The notes below the pieces were generated by a model. The model saw only the letters and a list, made by a program, of their open reading frames with translations, did no database searches and was not told where the DNA came from. A DNA stretch of 11,247 nt from Deinococcus marmoris (GTDB taxonomy: Bacteria > Deinococcota > Deinococci > Deinococcales > Deinococcaceae). The first letter of the stretch is position 1; every line of letters starts with the position of its first letter. The position numbers were made by a program, and so were the translations under genes. Positions 1 to 8,042 of this stretch are shown piece after piece. The stretch is from NCBI RefSeq assembly GCF_001949125.1, contig NZ_MSTI01000131.1, positions 1-11,247 of the forward strand, written 5' to 3'.

Positions 1-71
1 GCGATCTGACTTGCGAAAAATTCGCCCCACAGATCGCCGACCTGCTGCTCCTGGGGGTCAAGGCTGCTTGA
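1..71 (+). CDS. 3' end of an unidentified gene (partial, enters from the left)
   Basis: The frame starting at base 3 is open from the window edge to a TGA at 69-71 and reads DLTCEKFAPQIADLLLLGVK followed by AA. The codons mostly end in G or C, as in neighbouring genes, and the peptide resembles an amphipathic C-terminal helix. A perfect hairpin begins 19 nt after the stop, as expected at a gene end. With only 22 residues visible I cannot name a family. The other forward frame that starts here reads through the hairpin and looks non-coding, which supports this frame by elimination. The stretch is short enough to be open by chance. Confidence 0.45.
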   Translation, partial: DLTCEKFAPQIADLLLLGVKAA

Positions 72-89
72 AACCTTCCGGACTACTGC

Positions 90-131
90 GAATGGAGTCG
101 CCGGAAAAAAAGACTTCCGGCGACTCCATTC
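90..131 (+). terminator. Perfect 17-bp hairpin, possible terminator of the partial upstream gene
   Basis: Bases 90-106 (GAATGGAGTCGCCGGAA) are the exact reverse complement of 115-131, with an 8-nt A-rich loop at 107-114. It lies 19 nt beyond the stop at 71. No T-tract follows the right arm, so it is not a canonical intrinsic terminator. It could be a Rho-independent variant, an mRNA 3'-end stabiliser, or a dispersed palindromic repeat. Bases 132-270 between it and the next gene contain no feature I can support. Confidence 0.5.
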
Positions 132-270
132 TCTGCTCCGCAGCTTTGCAAGTCCGCCCTGCCCTGCAAAATCTACTCGCCTCGCTCGGTCATAAAAACA
201 GTCTCGTTATGACTGATGCTCTAGGCGTTCTGGCCGATGCTCCACAACTCTTCGGGAGTCAAGATGGAGC

Positions 271-762
271 GTGACCAGACATCTGACCGACTACCGTTCC
301 CGCGCCGCGCGGGCGCTGGTGCTGTTGCACGACGAGAAGATGCGTGAGTTTCTGGAGGTCTGGCAGCAGACGAAGGCGGCACAGGTGCGGCTGCCCGCCA
401 CGCCGGACGCGCATTATCAGTCGCTGGAGCATCTGCTGTGGCACGTACTGAACTCGTCAAGGATATACATGATCCGCATGTGCGCGCATCTGGGATTGCC
501 GGACCCAGAGTCAAAACCCATGCCCGATATTGAAAATGTGGAAGCGCAGGCTGGAGCCTACCTGGAGCGGCTGCTGGCATGGTGGCGTGTGCCGCTGGCC
601 GGGGTAACAGACGCCGACATGGAACCCGCAATCTACTCGCCGGGGATGCACTACTGGATCGACGCCATGCTGGAACATGCGGTGATGCATCCGGTGCGCC
701 ACAGCTTTCAACTGCGGGAACTGATGGAGGCCCAGAGCCAGACAGGCTCAGGCACGCGCTAA
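271..762 (+). CDS. DinB/YfiT-like putative metal-dependent protein
   Basis: This 163-residue protein has the length and helical character of the DinB/YfiT four-helix-bundle superfamily. Members bind a divalent metal through three histidines, and some are thiol-dependent transferases. The likely ligands are His58 (in SLEHLLWHVL) and His140/His144 (in HPVRHSFQL, the family's H-x3-H-x2-Q signature near the C-terminus). There is no signal peptide, so it should be cytoplasmic; the substrate cannot be told. GTG271 is the first possible start in a frame open only from 217, but its GGAG (266-269) sits a single base upstream, too close for a normal ribosome site, so the start is uncertain. Its last 15 bp overlap the 3' end of the convergent BtuF-like gene. 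Around 450-540 it uses codons rare in the neighbours (AGG, ATA, AAA), a weak hint of separate origin. Confidence 0.8.
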   Translation: MTRHLTDYRSRAARALVLLHDEKMREFLEVWQQTKAAQVRLPATPDAHYQSLEHLLWHVLNSSRIYMIRMCAHLGLPDPESKPMPDIENVEAQAGAYLERLLAWWRVPLAGVTDADMEPAIYSPGMHYWIDAMLEHAVMHPVRHSFQLRELMEAQSQTGSGTR

Positions 763-1515
763 AGCCAGTCCCTCCAGTGCCGCCGCGATCTGTTGCGCGC
801 CTTCCAGCAGGCGGGGACCGGGACGGCCCAGACCACTTTCAGGCACAGCAATTACGGGAATCCCCAGACCACGCGCCTCGATGACCTCTGGCCGCAGCTT
901 TTTAGCGCCGCACCACGAACACACGATCAGGTCCGCCTGTGCGTCACGCACCTCGTCCAGCGTGAGCGGCGTGCTGCGTCCGGGACGCGTCTCCAGGGCA
1001 TTCACCGCGCCCATTCCGGCCAGCAGTTCCGTGACCCAGGATTCGCGCGTGGCGGCGATGATCGGGCGGGGCCACCATTCCACCAGCACGCGCGGCGGGC
1101 GGGCATACACGGCGCGCAGGCTGGACAGGTCCGCCTCCAGCCGCGCGGCCACCTCCTGCCCCTTCTGCTCCAGCCCGATGGCCTTGCCGATCAGGCGGAT
1201 GTCGTCCAGCGTGTCGGCCACCGTGACCGGATCGAGGATCAAAGTGGGTAGACCGCGCGCGTGCAGACCGTCCACCACGCGTTCCATGCCCGGTACGCTG
1301 AGGCTGGCGAGGACCAGATCAGGTTTTGCCCTGGCCACCGCGTCCAGATCGATGTTCAGATCGGGGCCGACGCGGCAGGCGGCCTCCAGACCCGGCGCGT
1401 CGCTGTGCGAGTCGGCGGCCACCACCCACGGCGCGGCCCCCAGCGCCGCCAGGATGTCGGAATTGCTGGACACCAGCGAGGCCAGCCGCAGAGGAAACAC
1501 AGACGAGGAAACCAT
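748..1515 (-). CDS. BtuF-like cobalamin/metal-chelate-binding protein without signal peptide
   Basis: The 255-residue protein matches the helical-backbone metal-receptor fold of BtuF-type ABC substrate-binding proteins. The N-lobe opens with LRLASLVSSNSDILAALG (residues 9-26), the usual start of the mature domain. Then come VARAKPDLVLAS (60-71), the interlobe region with EWWPRP (146-151), SWVTELLAGMGAVNALE (159-175), CSWCG (199-203) and GLGRPGPRL (228-236). The last three are typical of the BtuF-like subfamily found as stand-alone genes. No export signal precedes the domain, and upstream in-frame codons contain no ATG, GTG or TTG before a stop near 1567-1569, so it is probably cytoplasmic or exported unconventionally. 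No permease or ATPase gene is adjacent. A TACACT box 7 nt before the ATG suggests a leaderless transcript. Cobalamin as ligand is inferred from family only. Confidence 0.8.
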   Translation of the reverse strand: MVSSSVFPLRLASLVSSNSDILAALGAAPWVVAADSHSDAPGLEAACRVGPDLNIDLDAVARAKPDLVLASLSVPGMERVVDGLHARGLPTLILDPVTVADTLDDIRLIGKAIGLEQKGQEVAARLEADLSSLRAVYARPPRVLVEWWPRPIIAATRESWVTELLAGMGAVNALETRPGRSTPLTLDEVRDAQADLIVCSWCGAKKLRPEVIEARGLGIPVIAVPESGLGRPGPRLLEGAQQIAAALEGLALARA

Positions 1516-1522
1516 GCTGGAC

Positions 1523-1528
1523 AGTGTA
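1523..1528 (-). promoter_or_regulatory. -10 box of a leaderless promoter for the BtuF-like gene
   Basis: On the minus strand TACACT fits TANNNT and ends 7 nt before the ATG at 1515, so transcription would begin at or next to the start codon. There is no purine-rich ribosome site in the 7-nt gap and no clear -35 at 16-18 bp. It faces away from the cytochrome c promoter in the same 129-bp intergenic region. Confidence 0.55.
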
Positions 1529-1631
1529 GCCGCGTGGGGCGGGGAGGCCGGTCCAGCTGGCCGCCTTCACCATTGTGTTCCCGGCTCACTTTGCCCCGTC
1601 CAGCGCGGTCAAAAGCCCCCTGACCGTGTGG

Positions 1632-1637
1632 TAACCT
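1632..1637 (+). promoter_or_regulatory. -10 box of a leaderless promoter for the cytochrome c gene
   Basis: TAACCT fits TANNNT and ends 7 nt before the ATG at 1645; no Shine-Dalgarno sequence intervenes. Just upstream is a small inverted repeat, GGTCA (1607-1611) with TGACC (1621-1625), in the -35 area. It could be an operator half-site pair, but it is short enough to be chance. Confidence 0.55.
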
Positions 1638-1644
1638 CTGGGCC

Positions 1645-2307
1645 ATGAAGAACACGTTCGCCGTCACCATGACGCTGCTGCTGGCCCTGACGCTGGCCGG
1701 AGGGGTTGCCGGATACCGCATCGCCACCACTCCACACGAGGAAAAGAAGGCGGAATCCGCCATCGTGCCTTCCGAGGCCGCGCCCAGCGCCAACGTGGCC
1801 GCCACGGGCGCAGCAGGCGCTCCCGAAGCACTGGGCAACGTGAAGCAGGATCAGGCGGGCGGCACTGCCAGCGGCCCGAACGGCGCGGTGGCCCTGCCCG
1901 GCGGGGCCATGAGCGGCGAGGGTGCGCCCAGCGGCGATGCAACCGCAGCGCAGGCCGGAACCCCCACCGATCCCGACACCAAGAGCAATGAGCAGGCGGC
2001 CACGGGCGCGCCACCCGCCGCGACTGCCGTGGCTGCCGAGACCCAGGGCGACGCCTCTGCGGGCAAGGAACTGTACGCGGGCAACTGCGCGGGCTGCCAC
2101 GGTGCGGACGGCGGCGGCGGCATCGGCGCAAACCTGAAGCTGCCCAATGGTCCCAAGTCGTGGACTGAGACCCAGTTCCATACCGTGCTGCGCGAGGGAA
2201 AACTGCCCGATGGCACCGAGCTGAACGCCATCATGCCGCGCTTCGCCGTGACCCAGGTGACCGACGCGGACATCGCCAACATCTTCGCCTACGTCAAGAC
2301 CTTCTGA
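1645..2307 (+). CDS. Membrane-anchored c-type cytochrome
   Basis: The protein has 220 residues. Residues 5-24 form a hydrophobic segment that serves as an uncleaved anchor or signal. Residues about 32-130 are a long low-complexity linker rich in Ala, Gly, Pro and Thr, followed by one class I cytochrome c domain (about 136-220). Heme attachment is CAGCH (148-152), and the likely sixth ligand is Met197 in AIMPRF. The domain ends in the usual helix DADIANIFAYVKTF. It should face the extracytoplasmic side and carry electrons between respiratory complexes or dehydrogenases; the partner cannot be inferred from its neighbours. The linker would let the heme domain reach away from the membrane or through a thick wall. 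The start at 1645 agrees with the -10 box 7 nt upstream. It ends at a strong terminator and is probably transcribed alone. Confidence 0.92.
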   Translation: MKNTFAVTMTLLLALTLAGGVAGYRIATTPHEEKKAESAIVPSEAAPSANVAATGAAGAPEALGNVKQDQAGGTASGPNGAVALPGGAMSGEGAPSGDATAAQAGTPTDPDTKSNEQAATGAPPAATAVAAETQGDASAGKELYAGNCAGCHGADGGGGIGANLKLPNGPKSWTETQFHTVLREGKLPDGTELNAIMPRFAVTQVTDADIANIFAYVKTF

Positions 2308-2328
2308 GCCTCCAAAGCTGCTCGTCTG

Positions 2329-2352
2329 GCCTGCCCAAGCGGCAGGCTTTTT
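2329..2352 (+). terminator. Intrinsic terminator of the cytochrome c gene
   Basis: GCCTGCC (2329-2335), a 5-nt loop and GGCAGGC (2341-2347) form a perfect stem followed by TTTTT (2348-2352). It lies 21 nt after the stop codon. This is the cleanest Rho-independent terminator in the window together with the one after tctC. Confidence 0.9.
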
Positions 2353-2378
2353 GATCTCGGTGGGCGACGAGATCAAAA
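2349..2378 (+). other. Second hairpin sharing the T-tract of the terminator
   Basis: TTTTGATCTCG (2349-2359) pairs perfectly with CGAGATCAAAA (2368-2378) around an 8-nt loop. The T-tract of the preceding terminator forms part of the left arm, so the two structures share bases. Possible roles are a back-up 3' end, an mRNA end protector, or insulation of the sppA promoter. Confidence 0.6.
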
Positions 2379-2430
2379 GATCCTCAACGCGTGAACGGCC
2401 CCACCGGGAACCAACTCACGCCGGGGAGCG

Positions 2431-2436
2431 TAGTTT
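2431..2436 (+). promoter_or_regulatory. -10 box of a leaderless promoter for sppA
   Basis: TAGTTT fits TANNNT and ends 6 nt before the ATG at 2443. The GGGGAG at 2423-2428 lies about 15 nt upstream, too far to act as the ribosome site for this ATG. No convincing -35 is visible. Confidence 0.55.
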
Positions 2437-2442
2437 ACGGGT

Positions 2443-4053
<1,611 letters not shown>

Positions 4054-4072
4054 GAATACGCACCCTGGCCCA

Positions 4073-4113
4073 ACGAAACGCCCCTCTCCGACTGTGGAAG
4101 AGGGGCGTTTCGT
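4073..4113. terminator. Bidirectional hairpin terminator between sppA and the convergent gene
   Basis: Bases 4073-4087 pair perfectly with 4099-4113 (15 bp, 11-nt loop). The stem has a GCCCCTC/GAGGGGC core flanked by AAA/TTT pairs, so either strand ends in a T-containing arm. It lies 19 nt after the sppA stop and 19 nt beyond the end of the convergent minus-strand gene, well placed to end both transcripts. Confidence 0.8.
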
Positions 4114-4132
4114 CGTCTCCAATTGGGGAGAT

Positions 4133-4732
4133 TCAGCTCTTCAGCACCGCCTGAATCTCCTTGTAGATGGCGCGGCTTTCTTCCACGTTCTCGCCGTAAC
4201 CGCGCATCATGAAGCGGGTGGCCTCCTTGCCCCGGCCCAGGGCGCGGAGTTGCTCCAGCAGATCGTTGATGTGATCGCGCGCCTTTTCCATCTGCGGATC
4301 GCGGGGCGGTTCCGGGGGCAGGGCGGCAGCGGCGGGCGCGGTGGGCAGGGGCGTCACCTCGTCCAGATCACTGGTGTTGGGGCCGTCTTCGGCGTCGTAT
4401 TCCACCCAGGGGATTTCTCCGGCGGGGGCCACGCCAAAAGTGCGGGCAGCGTCGGCCAGGGCGGCCCATTTGGCATCGTCGAGGGTGTGGCCGCCCGACA
4501 GGCCCTCGCGGGTCACGCCCAGCAGGGTCAGGCGGGCGCGGACCACCGGGGGCTGCACGCTGTCGCAGGCCCAGGTGAGGCTCCAGTGCGGATCGGCGGT
4601 TTCCAAGTGCAGGGCCATCTGGTCCAGGTCAGGGGCGGGAATGACGCGCGCCTGGTCTCCCCGCACTTCCAGGGTGGCCCAGGCGCTCATGCTGGCGCGA
4701 AGGGCCTCGCGCACGCGGTCAAATTCAGGCAT
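4133..4732 (-). CDS. Small protein resembling the DdrA/Rad52 single-strand annealing family (diverged)
   Basis: This 199-residue protein has no signal peptide. Residues 48-112 read like the conserved core of Rad52-type annealing proteins, to which Deinococcus DdrA belongs: a Trp-containing strand (PHWSLTWAC), then VRARLTLLGVTREGLSGG (64-81), then a helix ADAARTFGV (93-101) and IPWVEYD (107-113). The basic KR usually found in that helix (ALKRAA type) is absent, with only Arg97 remaining. An acidic, Pro/Ala-rich linker (about 114-145) leads to a helical tail (149-198, EKARDHINDLLEQLRALGRG onward) like the C-terminal helices of several annealing proteins. If correct, it would bind ssDNA ends or help annealing. 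The start at 4732 (MPEFDRV) is chosen because TAGACT lies 7 nt upstream; the longer TTG start at 4762 would place the promoter inside the gene. The family call comes from motif reading only. Confidence 0.5.
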   Translation of the reverse strand: MPEFDRVREALRASMSAWATLEVRGDQARVIPAPDLDQMALHLETADPHWSLTWACDSVQPPVVRARLTLLGVTREGLSGGHTLDDAKWAALADAARTFGVAPAGEIPWVEYDAEDGPNTSDLDEVTPLPTAPAAAALPPEPPRDPQMEKARDHINDLLEQLRALGRGKEATRFMMRGYGENVEESRAIYKEIQAVLKS

Positions 4733-4738
4733 GTCTGG

Positions 4739-4770
4739 AAGTCTAAGGGTCCAGGGGGCCAAAAGTCTAA
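4739..4770 (-). repeat. Degenerate octamer array upstream of the DdrA/Rad52-like gene
   Basis: On the minus strand TTAGACTT occurs at 4763-4770 and 4739-4746, exactly 24 bp (three units) apart. The 16 bases between divide into two diverged octamers, TTGGCCCC and CTGGACCC. The same unit as TTAGACCC forms the array at 11020-11207, and a single TTAGACCA stands at 7313-7320. Confidence 0.5.
4740..4745 (-). promoter_or_regulatory. -10 box of a leaderless promoter for the DdrA/Rad52-like gene
   Basis: On the minus strand TAGACT fits TANNNT and ends 7 nt before ATG4732. It is part of a TTAGACTT octamer (4739-4746) repeated at 4763-4770. It decides the start of the gene and implies transcription independent of the upstream acylase gene. 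Confidence 0.55.
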
Positions 4771-4772
4771 GG

Positions 4773-4807
4773 GGAGGTTTCGCATTTATTGACGGCGCGA
4801 AATCTCC
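4773..4807. other. Inverted repeat downstream of the acylase gene
   Basis: GGAGGTTTCGC (4773-4783) and GCGAAATCTCC (4797-4807) are complementary apart from one position: a G-U wobble in plus-strand RNA, an A-C mismatch in minus-strand RNA. It begins 10 nt after the acylase stop and could help end that transcript, but no T-tract follows on the minus strand. Confidence 0.4.
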
Positions 4808-4816
4808 ACCTCTCCC

Positions 4817-7195
4817 CTATTTTCCTGGCGTCAGCGTCAGCGTCTTCACCGCACCCCAGTCCTTCAGGTCGGTACTCATGGGCAGGTATTCCCCGGCAAT
4901 CCACATGGGCTGCTGATCGCTGACATGTGCGCCCAGCGGGTTGCCGCCCTGGCCCAGACTGCCGATAAAGACGCTCTTGTTGAGATCACTCAGATCGACG
5001 ATCTGGCGGTAGCTGGGACCGTGCGTCTGGTTGAAGGTGCCCTGTTCGGGGCGGGCGACGTTCACGGTGTTGGTGCCGCCGTTGGTGGGCGCACCGTGGT
5101 TGAACAGCCACGCCAGCGCGCTCACGTTGCCGAAAGCACGGTGGTTGCTGGCGACGTGGTGCAGCTTGCCGTAGGTCCACGCCGAAGGATCGGCCCCCAG
5201 ACGCGCGCTCAGGGCATCCACCGCCGTCTTGAGGCTGGCGCTCAGCTCAGCAGCACAGTTCTGAATTCTGACGGCCTCGTCGCGGCACAGTTCGCCGTCG
5301 CCCTGAAGCTGTTTCAGCACACTCAGGCTATTCAGGGTGGTGGTATTGCCCAGCTCATCGCGGGCCATCTTCTGCAACTCCATCAGCCACGCCTCGAAGA
5401 TACTGGGAGCCACCCCATCCACACGCTCGTTGCCGTCCCAGCCACGCAGCAGCTCCAGCGCCTGACGGCTCAGGTCCCCGTCTGGCTGGGTGGCCAGCAG
5501 GGCGTCTTTCATGTCCTGCCACACCAGACTGGTGGTATCGAGTTGCACCGCTTTCACGTCCTGCACAGTCAGGCCGTCCGGTTTGGCGGTCAGCAGTTCG
5601 GTAATGCGCGCGGCGCGGTACGGCTCAGCCCAGTTGCGGATATTGCCCAGGTTGTAGGCGTAGCTGTCCGGCACGACTTTGTTGTTGGCCGTGACCACCA
5701 GCCCATCGGCGGGGTTGTAGGTGTGGGGCAGGCCCTCGAAGGGGATGTAGCCCGTCCATTCGCGGCTGCCGTCGCCACTGACGGGAAGACTGCCGTCCCA
5801 GCCGTCACGGATCGGCACCCTGCCTGGCGCGTAATAACCTGTATTGCCGTCCACATCGGCATAGACGAAGTTCTGGCTGGGGGCCACATAGGTGGTCAGA
5901 GCGGTCTTGAAATCATCCCAGTTCTTCGCGTAATTCAGGTCCATGAAGGCGTCCATCGTGGTGTCGCCGGGTTGCAGCGCCGTCCACTTGAGGGCCACGC
6001 GCGGCCCCACGTCCGCCGCGCCCGCGTCGCTGACCACCGGGCCGTGCCTGCTGGTGCGGACGGTCAGGGTCACGTCGTCGCCGCCCTTGACCTTGATCAC
6101 TTCCTGGCGCTGGGTGAAGCTGGCGTCGGCGGGTTCGATGTACAGGTCCTGCACGTCGGGGTTGGTGTTGGTGACGCCCCAGGCCACCCGCTCGTTGCGC
6201 CCGATCACGATAGCAGGCAGGCCAGGGATACTGGCCCCAATGGCTTTCAGCGTCGGCCCCTGAATATCTGCCAGATACCACAGCATCGGGCTGGTCAGGG
6301 CCAGGTGGGGATCGTCGGCCAGGATCGGCTTGCCGCTGGCGGTGCGGCTGCCGCCGATCACCCAGTCGTTGCTGCCCTTGCCGGGAACGGCCTGCAAACC
6401 AAGCTCGCGGGCAGCGTTCAGGTGCGCTTGCAAGGATGCCAGGGCCGAGGTGGAGAGGGTGGCCGTGTCCAGCCCAGCCCCCGGCTTCATTCCCGTTTTC
6501 GCCAGCTCGTCGCCGCTGAGGATGGTGGGGCCATCTGCCGGATAGGGGGCCGTGACCTCGTTCAGACCCTGCTGGCCCAGGCGCTGCATGACGCGGGTGT
6601 TCAGCACCTCGTCGTCCATGTTGCCGCCCAGATCGTAGGCCATCAGCTTGCTCCAGGACACGCTGTCCACCTCTTTCCACGGTTCGGGCGTGTAGCCCAG
6701 GATGCGGAATTCGGGGGCCACCTTGCCCTGCTGCATGGCCGCGTTCACGCCCGCCGTGTAAGCCTTCACCAGACTGCGCGAGCGTTCGGAAAGGGCGGGC
6801 AAGATCGACTCGGCAGCTCCCTGAAAGCCCCAGGTCCGCAGAAATTTATCCTGGACCAGCGCGGGTTCGCCCAGTACTTCCGCCAGGCGGCCCGCCACCA
6901 CGCGGCGCTGGAAGTCCATCTGCCACGCACGGTCCTGCCAGTGGACGTAGCCCAGGGCGTAGACAGCGTCCTCGTCGGAAGCGGCGCGGATGTGCGGCAC
7001 GCCCCACTGGTCACGGGTCACCGTGGCGGGACCACTCAGACCGCTCAACGTCACGTCCCCACTCGTCTGAGGCGTGGATGTCGCCTTGGCCCACACCACC
7101 ACGCCCAGCACCGCCGCCAGCACGATCAGCACCAGCCACAGCAACCCCCGTCCTATTCCAGCCACCGCATGTCCAACCGATCCACGTCGCGCCAT
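4817..7195 (-). CDS. Penicillin acylase family N-terminal-nucleophile hydrolase
   Basis: The protein has 792 residues. Residues 17-36 (GLLWLVLIVLAAVLGVVVWA) form a signal or membrane anchor, so the enzyme should act outside the cytoplasmic membrane. The family start motif RDQWGVPHIRAASDEDAVYA (61-80) and HWQDRAWQMD (85-94) open the alpha chain. Precursor cleavage is expected between Gly274 and Ser275 in GKGSNDWVIGG, leaving Ser275 as N-terminal nucleophile of a beta chain of about 518 residues. ADDPHLALTSPMLWY, GRNERVAWGVTNTNPDVQD and the C-terminal GQGGNPLGAHVSDQQPMW region are further family blocks. The enzyme cleaves an amide bond to release an acyl group; relatives act on beta-lactams, N-acyl-homoserine lactones or acylated siderophore precursors, and the substrate cannot be chosen here. 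AAGGGAGG ends 4 nt before the ATG, so unlike its neighbours this gene has a clear ribosome site. Confidence 0.93.
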   Translation of the reverse strand: MARRGSVGHAVAGIGRGLLWLVLIVLAAVLGVVVWAKATSTPQTSGDVTLSGLSGPATVTRDQWGVPHIRAASDEDAVYALGYVHWQDRAWQMDFQRRVVAGRLAEVLGEPALVQDKFLRTWGFQGAAESILPALSERSRSLVKAYTAGVNAAMQQGKVAPEFRILGYTPEPWKEVDSVSWSKLMAYDLGGNMDDEVLNTRVMQRLGQQGLNEVTAPYPADGPTILSGDELAKTGMKPGAGLDTATLSTSALASLQAHLNAARELGLQAVPGKGSNDWVIGGSRTASGKPILADDPHLALTSPMLWYLADIQGPTLKAIGASIPGLPAIVIGRNERVAWGVTNTNPDVQDLYIEPADASFTQRQEVIKVKGGDDVTLTVRTSRHGPVVSDAGAADVGPRVALKWTALQPGDTTMDAFMDLNYAKNWDDFKTALTTYVAPSQNFVYADVDGNTGYYAPGRVPIRDGWDGSLPVSGDGSREWTGYIPFEGLPHTYNPADGLVVTANNKVVPDSYAYNLGNIRNWAEPYRAARITELLTAKPDGLTVQDVKAVQLDTTSLVWQDMKDALLATQPDGDLSRQALELLRGWDGNERVDGVAPSIFEAWLMELQKMARDELGNTTTLNSLSVLKQLQGDGELCRDEAVRIQNCAAELSASLKTAVDALSARLGADPSAWTYGKLHHVASNHRAFGNVSALAWLFNHGAPTNGGTNTVNVARPEQGTFNQTHGPSYRQIVDLSDLNKSVFIGSLGQGGNPLGAHVSDQQPMWIAGEYLPMSTDLKDWGAVKTLTLTPGK

Positions 7196-7199
7196 TGGT

Positions 7200-7207
7200 C
7201 CTCCCTT
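7200..7207 (-). promoter_or_regulatory. Strong ribosome binding site of the acylase gene
   Basis: On the minus strand AAGGGAGG lies 4 nt before ATG7195 and supports this start. Further upstream TACACT (minus strand, about 7231-7236) is a possible -10 giving a leader of roughly 30 nt, but no -35 is convincing. The remaining 7237-7343 is non-coding, with a 7-bp inverted repeat GGACAGC/GCTGTCC (7265-7271, 7283-7289) that has no T-tract. Confidence 0.6.
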
Positions 7208-7343
7208 CCAGATTGAATGTTTGGATTGAGTGTAATTTGATGACGTGCAGCATAACGGCTGGCGGGACAGCGGGGGTGAATGGCTGTCCTGGGCAAGTTC
7301 GGGCGACCAAACTTAGACCAGCGGCCAGGAGAGTTTTCGCCCC

Positions 7344-8042
7344 CTAGCCCGGCCCACCCGCCTCCGCAGTTCTGTACAGCTTGGCGGGCCGCCCGGACTG
7401 ACCGTAGACGTGATCCAGACTGGCCTCGCCCACCCGCACCAGATGTTCCAGATAGCGCCAGGCAGTCACGCGGCTCAGGCCGACGCGTTCGCCCAGATCC
7501 TCGGCGCTGACGCTGGCCCCAGCCTCCCGCAGCGCAGCGGCGACACGTTCCAGCGTATGTGGATCAATGCCGCGCGGCAGACTCTCGCTGGCGCTGGGAG
7601 TCACGCCCAGCAGACGGTCCAGCTCGGCCTGATCCAGACGGGGGCTACCTTCCGTTACAGGGCGGCGTGCGCGGTGGCGGGCCACCAGTTCGGCCAGCCG
7701 CGCGCCGGTAAATGGCTTGATCAGGTAATCGAAAGCCCCGTGCGCCAGCGCCAGCCGCACGCTGGATTCGTCGTCGGCGGCGGTGATCAGGGCCACGTCG
7801 GTCAGGATGCCCGCCGCGCGCCAGTGGTGCAGCAGGCCCAGACCGCTGCCATCCGGCAGATGCACGTCCAGCAGGATCAGGTCCGGCGCGAGGGCGCGGG
7901 CCAGCGCGTCGCCCTGGGCGCAACTGGCGGCGCTGCCCACCACATGCACGCCAGGGTCACGCTCCAGAAGATCGCGGTTGACACGGGCCACGCGTTGATC
8001 GTCCTCGACGAGCAGCACGCGCACGGGGAGAGCGGGGGTCAT
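7344..8042 (-). CDS. CitB/DcuR-type response regulator
   Basis: The protein has 232 residues. The receiver domain (about 7-125) carries the acidic pair Asp14/Asp15, the phospho-acceptor Asp59 in [15 protein letters not shown], Thr87 and Lys109 before Pro110 in YLIKPF. The C-terminal part (about 160-226) holds a helix-turn-helix, [20 protein letters not shown] (178-197), followed by a basic wing ending GRPAKLYR, as in CitB/DpiA/DcuR regulators of carboxylate genes. The ATG overlaps the stop of the kinase gene by ATGA (8039-8042), so the two are translationally coupled and co-transcribed. It probably activates tctC and the transporter genes, transcribed divergently from the kinase-regulator operon. 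The gene ends 148 bp before the acylase gene on the same strand, with no strong terminator between. Confidence 0.92.
   Translation of the reverse strand: MTPALPVRVLLVEDDQRVARVNRDLLERDPGVHVVGSAASCAQGDALARALAPDLILLDVHLPDGSGLGLLHHWRAAGILTDVALITAADDESSVRLALAHGAFDYLIKPFTGARLAELVARHRARRPVTEGSPRLDQAELDRLLGVTPSASESLPRGIDPHTLERVAAALREAGASVSAEDLGERVGLSRVTAWRYLEHLVRVGEASLDHVYGQSGRPAKLYRTAEAGGPG

Noticed and set aside
207..223. TTATGACTGATGCTCTA as a radiation/desiccation response motif upstream of the DinB-like gene.
   Set aside because: Only the first five bases and a few others match the 17-bp palindrome; the second half does not fit.
881..1648. A 255-codon plus-strand open frame opposite the BtuF-like gene.
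   Set aside because: Arg/Ser/Ala-rich shadow composition with no motif, and it runs through the divergent promoter region into the cytochrome c start.
4733..4762. A TTG start adding ten residues to the DdrA/Rad52-like protein.
   Set aside because: It would place the well-spaced TAGACT box and an octamer repeat inside the coding region and has no ribosome site.
4925..7216. A 763-codon open frame on the plus strand opposite the acylase gene.
   Set aside because: It is exactly antisense to a well-supported gene, has no recognisable domain, and long antisense frames are common in GC-rich DNA with strong third-position bias.
7265..7289. GGACAGC/GCTGTCC inverted repeat as terminator of the kinase-regulator operon.
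   Set aside because: The stem is short and no T-tract follows on the minus strand.
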